DNA of 64,000 bases from Zasmidium citrigriseum (lineage: Eukaryota; Ascomycota; Dothideomycetes; Mycosphaerellales; Mycosphaerellaceae), in NCBI GenBank assembly GCA_002786025.1, contig NHNW01000002.1:806001-870000 (forward strand), given 5' to 3'. Every line of letters begins with the position of its first letter. Position 1 is the first letter of the stretch. The notes under the pieces were generated by a model that searched no databases, was not told the origin of the DNA, and saw only the letters and a program-made list of their open reading frames with translations. A program made the translations under genes and the position numbers. Positions 51,823 to 61,028 of this stretch are shown here, piece by piece.

Positions 51823-53300
51823 CTACGAGCACTGAGGCGTGGTCGGCGCCTCAGTAAAGTAGACCTTGTTGTAAACATTATTTCCAGCTCTCGACACGAC
51901 GACAGGGTCGGGTCCAAGAGGGCCACCTTCAGTGGTGGAGTTAGGGTAGAGGAAGTTGTTGTTGACGGCGTTGCGTGGGCATCCAAGGATTGTATCGCTC
52001 AAGCCAACAAGAGCGAGCTTGCCGAGTGCCCAGCCGATGTTGGCTTCCACGTCTGTTGTTTCGCCGCCGAGTTCGACGGGTGTGATGGAGTTGAGGCCTT
52101 GGTAGAGGTCGCAGAGGATGGTGCTGATGTTGAGGTTGGGGGTGCCGAGTTGGGCGATTGGCATTGGGACCGGGTTCTGTTACAGTCGGTCGTTAGCAAG
52201 AGAAAGGAAGTAGAGGAGAGAATTCGTGGAACTTACGGCAGGATAGATACGAGTGAAGCCATCAGTCAGGGCTTCGACAGCTCCGTAGGGAGTTGCGCGA
52301 CGGTACCAGCCTTGCTCTGGCCATCTCTGTTACACGATTAGCGAACAACGCCACACGTTGCCAGCAGCAGGAGTAGCGTACCTCAGGAACGTATTCGTAC
52401 TCGCCAGTCTCTTCGTTCAGCTGAGCTCCGATGATGCTCGAGATCGATTCGTAGTTTGCCACGCCACCGCTGCCGTAGGTGCCGTTGGAGAAGTACTCAG
52501 GGTAAAAGTTGAAAGCAACAACGGAGACAATCGATGGGAAGGGAAAGTAGTACAACCACGGGTTGTACTGTTGGCTGAATCTGCTGTTCGCGCCAAAGCT
52601 GAGATATTTTGTCAGTAACATGTTGTATTAGTAGTTGTTTGTGAGCTTACTGTCGGGCCATGGTGTCATAGCCGAAGTCCTTGTCCGCGCTCTGCGACGC
52701 AAACTGGACATTCTGCTTGAAGATGCGGGAGGAGAGATGGTGGTTGTCACCACATCCTAAGAAGTAGTCCTCTCTGTTGGGGGAGATGTCGACCTCAATG
52801 GTTGAATGGCGAATGAGACCTCCGACGTTCTCCGGACCGGTGCCGAGATACCATGATTCGCTTGGGATGTCGCCGTCGGTCAAGACTGCGAAGACGCAAA
52901 GGACGGTAGCCAGGTCGGCACCCATGTTGAAACCGCGAGCAGTAGCTTCGACAACCTGGCCAAAGTTCACATGACCATCGCGGGGAAGATACTAAATTTG
53001 GAAGTCAGTAAAGGTCTTAAGACAGGAAACAAGATGTCTACTCACTCCATGGTTGGCCAAGAGGTTCAAACCAGGGCATGGACCTCTTGAGTCGTTGGGA
53101 CCTGGCGCCTGGAACTCATATCCAGGCTCGGGTCGATAGTTGTCTGGATCAATGGACGATGCCACCGAGCCCAACAGACCGGACACGTCGTTCAGCAGAC
53201 TGCCAACTGCCCCAAGTAGTTGTCTCTTCTCTTCTGGCACGGCGCCTGGGTATGCCAGAGCTAAGCCCGGCAAGGCAAGAAGTGATGTCGATGGCTTCAT
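51823..53300 (-). CDS. Secreted heme-thiolate peroxidase (chloroperoxidase/peroxygenase family), five exons
   Basis: Exons 53300-53046, 52991-52651, 52598-52382, 52326-52237 and 52176-51823 give 418 residues. A signal peptide (MKPSTSLLALPGLALAYPG) is followed by a KR site (EEKRQLL). The heme-ligand motif is RGPCPGLNLLANHGYLPRDG, split after NHG by the first intron, as in chloroperoxidases and unspecific peroxygenases (Cys thiolate ligand in PCP). The acid-base motif that reads EHD in chloroperoxidase reads EVD here (STIEVDISPNREDYFLG), so the distal His is replaced. The length is above the short peroxygenases (about 240 residues) and nearer the long form. Likely oxidises or hydroxylates small molecules with hydrogen peroxide outside the cell. 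Confidence 0.9.
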
Positions 53301-55411
53301 CTTGACGGAAAGAAAAATATGACGAGAAAAGATGAGTAACGAGAGAACTCAGAGAAGGGACTCTTGAAGAGATGAGGTGAGGTGAACAGCGAAATTTGAG
53401 CCAGAGCGTACTCACAACCTTTTATGTCCTTACTCATGGCGTGAAATCATGTCGGCCTGAAGACACCACGACAACGACGAAATCGATCGATTGAATGTCC
53501 CATTTTGGTTGTGATGCACATCGTGTAGGAGCGCCTCTGCAGTCATCCAAAGGCTATGTGCCTAACTCAACGGTCTTCAAGGCGGGAGCAGGTCGGCTTC
53601 GTTTTTGGTTTGAGGATTGGAAAATGGTTCTCCACCGCGCGGATGCACGTGTCAGCTTTTCCCAGAAAGGCTGACATTGTTGGCCCGATGATTGGTCCTG
53701 CCGAGGGTAGCGTTCCGTGTGTTCTTGAGTTCCACGTCATATAAGGAGCAATTATTGTGGGTAGATGGTCCTAGTGTAGGAGGATCTCATTATGAGGCAC
53801 ATTGTTTCCGACATCTTTGTTGTGCGGTAGGATGAGGAAGCACGCGGGGTATGCTTGATGTTTGACACTCCTTCACGGCCTGGTTAGGCAATGCTTGCAT
53901 GCTTTGTTTCTTCTCGCGTCAGAAATCCCATACCCAGGTAGAGTGTAGTAGGTGATGAGTATCAGATCGCAACCCAGACTGGATAGGGGAGGACGATTTT
54001 GCCGCGAGATAGAGTTCAGCGCTAGAGTGGCTCAACCATTTCGGAGATTTCTCCCACGAGTCGGGCCAGCGATCCATGATTTGTGATTGCCGGAATGGAG
54101 TCCGTCGATGAGAATAGTACAACGGCTCTGCGCACAGTTCTCTGTGTACTTTCCTAATAAGTGTTGATGAGAGGGCGGTGTTCTTTTGAGCAACGCGTTT
54201 CACCCATGACGTGATGGTTGAAGGCAAGCCTCTGCCCCGTACGGAGGTACTCGACCAGCCATCCTTCGCAGAGGGTTGCAAAGCTACCTGTTTGGTACGG
54301 ACAACTCGTCTGACATGCGCATCCTGGATCCTGACGCTCGACGTTTCCGGCATGCCGCAGCGTTGAAGGTGCTACCGGGTACCACGCCACCGGCTTCCGG
54401 CAGGCCACATGTTCGAGAGATCAACGAACACTTGAGAGTTTTGTGCGAAGAACATGCGTCAGAGGCTGCAGCAAAGGATCGAGCAGGCTCTCGGGTCTCG
54501 AACTCTTCGTAGCTACTGGACGGTTCAAACTGAAGCGAATTGTCAGCAGCTGCGTTCCTTTGCACCCGATCCGCATTTTGGGGAATTGGTCGCCTTGGGA
54601 CTTCGAATGCCGCATCTGCTGGCCTGCATTGGAACGAGATCCGGCGTGAAGGAGTCGCACGCTCAGTGAGCTCTGCATGCACGGCCTAGGTCAACGGAAC
54701 TGCTTCCTCGGTGCAGCACATGAGGTTGAGAGTAACATCTTGCTGACGGCATGGCCACTCAAGGCAGTCTCGTGGTTCAAGACCTCATGGTGGTAGGTCT
54801 CATCGAGGTCATCGGGCAGCTGCTGCTGGCCCGTATTGAGCCTGTTCCAATCGCCGAGCATCTCGCCAGGCCATGAGGAAGGTCAATTCGTAGGCATCTA
54901 TCGAGTTCCATCGTGGTTACTCCGTCGCGTCTTGTAGGTCACGAGAAGCCCTGAATCAGAGTCCGCCAGACTTCTGCACACTGCTGATGAATTCCGTCCG
55001 ATGTTGATGGAGATGGGAGGTAGTGTGGTCGCTTTGCCGGCAGAGACAGAGACGAGCGATTCTCTTGGCCAGAAATATCGCCACTTTTGGTTGCTTCTGT
55101 GATGGCCACCCAACTTCACGTCGTCACCGTCCATCGGATCCGGTCGCAGCCATGCGGGAAAAGACTTCTTTATCACAATCGCTGTCGCGGTGATTCGAGA
55201 TGTTAACATCGACGTTGGGAAGGACAGGCAAATCCGGTCATACCAACCGCGTTAACAATATGCCACATAATGGCTGGGCAGAGGATAAAGCCAGTGTTTC
55301 GGACGTGTAAGCATGCAGGCAAGTTGTGCGAGATGGGTCTCTGCGTATTGATGCTGCTCCAGGTTGTCCAACCCAGCTGCACCAAAGTACCCAAGTAGCT
55401 GCGGGAGCTCC
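53301..55411. other. Long intergenic region, peroxidase to SnoaL-like gene
   Basis: 2.1 kb without a supported gene. Frames of 60-145 codons on both strands (53.9-54.7 kb) overlap each other and lack signals or domains. The first part next to 53300 is the peroxidase promoter. No transposon ends or RNA gene recognised. Confidence 0.4.
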
Positions 55412-55900
55412 ATGGACATACTCATGAACAGGCCTCGTTTCATGTTCCCAAAGCCAGATGATAGAAACATTTCTTTGAAACGTCTCGAGGACATTTCAGT
55501 ATCTATTTTGATGGCCCTAGACAACGACACGACGACCAATCCGGCCTATCGATATCTGGCCCCCAACCATCAGGCCGAGTTCCCCGGCGATGGCATCAAG
55601 CCTCCAACTGCACCGATCCTTACTCACACACGGGAGGCTTTCATACAGCTGCGTGCCACAGCTGTTGCCCTGCATCCAGAGATCCATCTCGAAGTACTGG
55701 ACACTGCATCCAACGTTGACACCATGTATAGCAAGGCCACAGTATGGATCAGAGGCTTCCTCACTAGTTACGAGGATGCGGATATGATGACTAGAGAAAG
55801 TGTTGCCATGCTGGAATGGCGAAAGTTCGAGGGCTTCGACTGGATTTGCACGAGATCTGTCTTTACTCATGGATACTCTGGTGTCTGGGCGATAGTATGA
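55412..55900 (+). CDS. SnoaL-like (NTF2-fold) protein
   Basis: About 162 residues from the first ATG of the open frame; a start at 55511 (MALDNDTTTNPAYRYLAPNH) is also possible. The helix RLEDISVSILMALDNDTTTN and the YRYLAPNHQAEFPGDG strand entry match fungal SnoaL-like proteins, with IHLEVLDTASNVDTMYSKAT and ESVAMLEWRKFEGFDWICTR as the sheet. Function unknown. It is convergent with the alpha/beta-hydrolase, 48 bp between stops. Confidence 0.65.
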   Translation: MDILMNRPRFMFPKPDDRNISLKRLEDISVSILMALDNDTTTNPAYRYLAPNHQAEFPGDGIKPPTAPILTHTREAFIQLRATAVALHPEIHLEVLDTASNVDTMYSKATVWIRGFLTSYEDADMMTRESVAMLEWRKFEGFDWICTRSVFTHGYSGVWAIV

Positions 55901-55948
55901 CCAAGCCATGTCTCAACTGCGATTCGATACGAAGGAGGCCATAGACTT

Positions 55949-57258
55949 CTAGGCGTAGCCGCGGGCCTTGGTCTTCTCTTCATCATGGACCACATCAGCG
56001 AACCACTCCATCACACGCTGGTTCAAATACGTGGAAGCTCCACTTTGGCAATGGGCTCCAGCTGCTTGGTCATCATCAAATTGAACCAATGTTGCGTTCG
56101 GTACAATTGCTTCGGCGACCTTCTCGGGCTGTCCGAAGAAGAAGATATCATGAACTGCAGAGCCGACGAATGCAGGCATTCGAATCTTCTCCGCTATGCC
56201 GTCCGCGATCGTCATCTTGCAGAGCTCGTCAAACAACCCGGCTCCGTTGGGGACGCAGAACGAGAAGTTACAATGGTCATGGATCCAACGAAGGTTGGTA
56301 CTTGAATTCTCGTCAATGGTTTCCCAGATCCCGTTGAAAGCCTTCGGATCATTTTCTTGAAGGCCTCTTCAGTACCTGGAAGGGCCTTGATAACAGTCTC
56401 TTCGAAGCTCCAAACACCGTCAATGAGGATGACTGCTGCAAGACGTGGCTCAAATGCTGCGGCGCGTGCGGCCAAGTATCCACCAAGGCTGTAACCAAAC
56501 GGACCTATCTTCTTAGCATCGATGTACGACAGCTGATCCTTGACTTCTGCCTCGATGTAGTCCATCAGTGGACTCACTATGGCCTCCCAGTCATGGCGCC
56601 AGCCAATGCGGTTGCCATTGTGGAGGAAGGAGGGCTGACCAGGGCCTTCGTACAACACGATGTTGTAACCCCTCTCCAAACCGGGAAATCCACACACGTG
56701 CATCAGCTCCTCTTTGTTGCTGTCAAAGCCACCTCCAAGGAGTAGCGTTGGACGTGGATTTGAAGCAGAAGCCTGCGGTGCCCGGTAAAAGATGCAGGGA
56801 ACATGGAATCCATGCTTTGTCGGGACGTCGATGTATACGCCAGGAACGGGAAGACAGCCGTTGGCCTTTCGGTAATATTTGTCCCACAGATTGAACATCT
56901 GGTCGCTGCGAGGATCCGCCTGGTTACCGTGAAGGAAGAAATCAGCCACCTTGATGAAAGATTAGCAACCGTCTCAAGTGTTGACAGCTGGTCTACACAC
57001 GAAGAAGTAATGGCTGGCCCGGAAGTACACATCCTTTAGGGTGACTGGAGAGTACGAATCGAGCTTGGATTCATCGATTGTGGACAAGACCCGCAAGGCG
57101 AGGTTGTACCATTCTCGATACCAGTCCTCGAAATTGCCTGGTCTGATGTTCTCGAGAACAGCGAGCTGCTCGGAATTGTCGCCACCGAAGTAGCGGGTCA
57201 ACGAGATCGATCTGATCGCTTCGTAATGGAAGTTGGGGTCTTGGTGGAGCATCAACAT
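55949..57258 (-). CDS. Alpha/beta-hydrolase (FrsA/Ayg1-like) with apparent single-base frameshift
   Basis: The first exon 57258-57001 (MLMLHQDPNFHYEAIRSISL to ASHYFF) joins at 56949 to VADFFLHGNQAD. The hydrolase core follows: TLLLGGGFDSNKEELMHVCG, NIVLYEGPGQPSFLHNGNRIGW, and the nucleophile elbow GPFGYSLGGYLAAR (GxSxG). The frame then reads GTEEAFKK up to the AAAA run at 56352-56355. Beyond it the family sequence continues only in another register: NDPKAFNGIWETIDE, then FDELCKMTIADGI, SAVHDIFFFGQPEKV (catalytic Asp) and GAHCQSGAS (catalytic His) to the stop at 55949. Read without correction the protein loses Asp and His. One missing A explains everything: mutation, assembly error, or a very young pseudogene. 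The upstream helical lid is typical of Ayg1/FrsA-like esterases. Confidence 0.75.
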
Positions 57259-57955
57259 TGTTGCGAATGAGGTCTGATGGACTACTTGTTTGGGACAGTG
57301 ATCGTTTTGATGCTGGTGGAGACATCGTTCGAGTGCATCGTTGGAATATATATTCCTTCCTTCTTGCCAGCCTTCAAGTGACGTTCAACGGACATCTACC
57401 GCAGTTCGTTCGGATCATCGTTGGCCACACAGCCTCGGAGGCGATTCTATGTATACGCTGCGTACAGGCCGACTCCGAATACTCGCAAGACTACTGACCA
57501 CATTGTATTGATTGAGTAGCAGCAACGACAAACCCAACCCGCACTTCGGCTTCAATTCTTGTCCGCTACTCGTTCGGCCGGAACGCATAACTTTCACAAT
57601 ATCTCGTCCGAGATGTTACCAACTTGAGGCTCTCCTGTTGTCCTGCACTACCATAATTTCATGATATATTTGATTAGGATACTTCCTTTCGGCGTTGATT
57701 GTCGACAGGCGCTGCGAATAGACCGACTCCGAATAATGGCAGAGGTACTCGCAATATTGTCTGCATTGAGCATTGCGAAACTCACGTCACACATGCCATT
57801 GAGCCATAGTCCATAGCCTAGTCGTATTAACAAACGCAGTTCAGTGCACTCCATGACTTGCAACTTCTTTAACCTCTTGTGCCTACCATTCAAAGTCGTA
57901 GCTATGCACATAGGAAAATCCTAATGTGAATGATGACTCCTTTGCCAATTCAGTC
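57259..57955. other. Intergenic region with a diverged duplicated segment
   Basis: 697 bp. Two related stretches lie about 250 bp apart in the same orientation, near 57455-57520 and 57705-57775 (see repeat entry). No gene is supported. Confidence 0.45.
57450..57780. repeat. Imperfect direct duplication
   Basis: Copy 1 (from about 57455) and copy 2 (from about 57708) share CGCTGCG, then CCGACTCCGAAT, then ACTCGCAA and a closing CATTG, with a 10-12 bp insert in copy 2. The antisense translations are similar as well (SLASIRSRPVRSVYIESPP against STSAIIRSRSIRSACRQSTP), so this is one old duplicated segment. Origin unknown. Confidence 0.55.
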
Positions 57956-60297
57956 TCATGCTGCCGCCTCTGGAGCAGGTTGCAGCCAGACCTTCGGCGC
58001 GCTCGCCGTCTCAGGTCGACCCCAGGACCAATCCGGTGCATTTATCTTAGTCACCGTGCCAGTGCTAGGTGTGTCGTAATTGATCACAGCCATCAGGTCG
58101 TTGGTTGTATTACTCTTGAGCCCTTTGAACATGAAGACATCGCCCGCCGGTAAGAGAATTGTTCCTCCGAGCTTGCTCTGGAGCGAGCTGATGGCCTTGT
58201 TCATGAGGTCAGAAACATCTGTGACAAAGCTGCTCGCGATCTTTGCAGCATAGCTGTCTCCACTCTTTGAACCAATGCCTAGGCCATCCCAGAACATGTC
58301 CCAGCCGCTCAACTCGGGGGCGGATGGTTGCCAAAGCCCAGGCTTGTGTTGGTCGTCGGTGGGCGGAGCGGTGTCATGAGCTATCATGTTGTCGCCGTTT
58401 TTGTGGTGCGGAATAACGGAGACAATGGATAAAATGCCTCGTTTCTCTGCACTCGTGCCGAGGATAACGGTCCATTTGAAATTCGCCCAGTTTGGTCGAG
58501 GATCTTCTGTCTGGAAGTATTCGTCCGAGAGGTAGCGAGCTAGGGAAAACATCTGGTCAGCGAGGAGTGCAATGGCAGGGGAAGTCATTGAGCATACCGG
58601 CGACGTTTGCTTTTGACATTCTGATTTCGTACTTGAGATAAGACTCGATCGTGAGCTCGAGACGGTACTTCTGGTCGTCCGTGGTGGCGCTCGACGTCTC
58701 TAGAGTCTTGTAGGTAACGTAGACGTCGTTCTTTACTGGTATGATTCAGTAAAAGCTGTTATGTCTGGAGAACTCTACTCACGCCAGAGCTCCATGGTCT
58801 TGTTGACGCGATCTTCGAACTCCTGTGAGTCGAAGTACCAGCCGCACCACAGCCGTCCAGAATTCCGTTGCTCAGCTGAATGGGACGCGCAATTATTTTT
58901 GAAGGTGTTGCTGGTAGTGGGGGAGTAAGTACCGAATCCATGACGATCATTATCCCATAGCTTTGACCTGTCGCTGTGTTTGTCGGACAGCACCTGAGTT
59001 TTGACAGTCTCTGTCAACTTTGCCGCGATATTGTTGAAGTCGAAGCAGAAAGGCGGTAGAATCTCATTCTTGATCCAGCGATTGAGAATTATGTCTTGTC
59101 CGAACGCCATGATCCCATCCGCGCTTCCTGGGTTAGCGTTCACGCCGAAGATATCAAACAAGTTGGTCTTGAGTGCAGCTGTGCTTTCATCGTGAAATGG
59201 TGCAGTGCGGACAGACTCGCCCTGGCCCCGCCCAGTCATCAAGCAAAAGTTCATCGTTCCAGCTGTGCGGGTCGAGCTGCCAGAGAGCGAGACATCGAAT
59301 TGCATGGGCACGAAATATGGCGGCGTGGTCTGGGTAGACGACGGGGGGTCCGCAGTCTTCTGAGATATGGTGTATCCGAGTACGTATGCTGAGGCCGGTG
59401 GTCGTGTTTTTGTAGGATCTGTCGAGGGAGGAGTATTGCTCGGGGGAGGATTAGGGGCGGGAGGATTGGCTGTGGGAGTGGCCGTGGTAGTCTCCGGCGT
59501 GGCGAGGAAATGTCTGGTGAGGAGATTGATAAAGTCTTGTATCTTGAGTTTTCCAGCAGAACTGCTGTCGGGGGATTTGCCATCTTTGTCTTGAAATTTG
59601 ATGGACCGAATCAGCCTGCTAGATTCCATGGCGCAAAAGATAGTGGACACTCTGAAAATTTGAGAGTTGCTGTACTGCGCCAGCTTGTCCGTGACGTTGG
59701 TATGGAGGGCCAGGGTGTCAGTGCTTGACTTGGCCGGATTCACAAGTTCTGGAAATGGTCAGCCTCGTCAACCTCTAGAGTCATTCACATGCCGTTCATG
59801 ACGTCTGCGACCTCCCTTTGCTTCACAATGACCTCCCAGGACATTTCCCAGTCATTCAGTGGGAGCGTGTGATAAGTGGCGACTGGAGGGTCCGCTGAAT
59901 CATCTACTTCAACATAGTGGAACAAGCTGTCTTCTGAGATTTCAGCGGCCTTATCAGCAGCCTCTTTCTTCCTCCTCGCGACTTCCTTCTCAGTTCCTTT
60001 GCGGAATTTAAATGTGATTCGAGCGGACTGAGAATCATCGCCAGAGATTGCGTTGTTGGGATTCAAAGTTATTTGTGGGCAACAAATGTAAGCATCAATG
60101 CCTGACTTGGACGGCTTCCCAGTCTTCGGCACAATGTCGTGCAAGTGCAGTTCTCGGTCGATCAAATACCGTGGGCCGCCAGAAACGTAGGGAATCACTT
60201 CGGTCTTGTACAACACCGCGAGCTGTGCATTGATGGACTCGTTCGAAATGGCGACAACTGCATCGTAGCCCGCCACAGTCCCCGAATCAAGACCCAT
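57956..60297 (-). CDS. Large protein of unknown function, at least four exons; weak TULIP/P47-like opening
   Basis: Coding exons: 60297-59789, 59723-58783, 58735-58598 and 58539-57956, about 723 residues from ATG 60297. The first acceptor is the least certain. The opening GYDAVVAISNESINAQLAVL recalls the start of TULIP/P47-like proteins (Y/W-D-x-V-x-A-x5-I-N-x2-L); this is only a pattern resemblance. Later parts: a Pro-rich linker (NPPPSNTPPSTDPTKTRPPA), FVPMQFDVSLSGSSTRTAGT, a helix before CFDFNNIAAKLTETVK, and a C-terminal domain with FKWTVILGTSAEKRGILSIV, WDMFWDGLGIGSKSGDSY and NDLMAVINYDTPSTGTVTKI. There is no signal peptide. A coding-looking stretch upstream (PPGITLPFFLPSRISNDN, to an ATG at 60403) is one base out of register, so the true 5' end is unresolved. 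Divergent from the next large gene. Confidence 0.65.
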
Positions 60298-60403
60298 GTT
60301 GTCGTTGGAAATCCGGGAGGGCAAGAAGAATGGTAGAGTGATGCCTGGGGGACACTGCGCTCGCCTGTGTGATGTACTTTAGCAAATCTTCAGTGAAGCT
60401 CAT

Positions 60404-61028
60404 GGTACTTGTCGTATTCTAAGTTGGCACGCAGATGGAGAGTTTGTTAGAGGCTGGCTGAAATGCAATGCCAACGCATGGCTTTGGATATTCAGGCGAT
60501 CGGTGGTGTTTCACCACTCCATACTAGGTGTAAAGATGCGAATGGCCGCTCTGGACCTCCGCCAGCACATCTGCGTGGTCTGAGATGGATGAGGTTCAAC
60601 AGCTCTTGGAGCTTCGAAGCTGTCCAGAGTGGCTTATCTCGAGCCTGCAGAGAAAGTATCGTAGCGAGCAGTACCAGCCCTGTGTCCGATCTAGACCGTA
60701 GATGCAGTATCGTGGCGACCTGAGGTGCAAGCCCCATTCTTTTCCCACGTGGGAGTGAGTGGTGATATGCAGGATTAAGTTCACAGGAGGGCTCTCCGCA
60801 CTGCTGACTGGCGTGATCTTCCAAGCCTCCACAAGCCTCCACAAGCATCTACCGGTATGGCCGACAGCTGTGGTGACTTGCATGTGTGTGCAGTCTGTTC
60901 ATAGCTCTGCGGGCATGCTGGCGTTTGTGTCGCGGTGCTAGCCCGCCCAGACCGAGACTCATATACTGCATTCAAGCAGCTAGTTTCGTAGACGGATCAG
61001 CCTCGAATCGAATTTTTGCTCCTCGAAC
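60404..61028. promoter_or_regulatory. Divergent promoter region between the two large unknown genes
   Basis: 625 bp. CATATACTGCA at about 60960 lies about 68 bp before the plus-strand ATG and may be a TATA-like element. A tandem CAAGCCTCCA duplication is present at 60821-60842 (caagcctccacaagcctccacaag). Shared control of both genes is likely but unproven. Confidence 0.45.

Noticed and set aside
53919..54682. Frames of 80-145 codons on both strands in the region left of the second SnoaL-like gene
   Set aside because: They are mutually antisense, without domains, and no splice pairs extend them.
56340..56370. Programmed -1 ribosomal frameshift in the alpha/beta-hydrolase
   Set aside because: There is no X XXY YYZ slippery heptamer (context CAAGAAAAUG) and no clear downstream structure; an indel is simpler.
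23817..57258. A full secondary-metabolite gene cluster
   Set aside because: No polyketide synthase, peptide synthetase, terpene synthase or prenyltransferase is visible; only tailoring-type genes are present.
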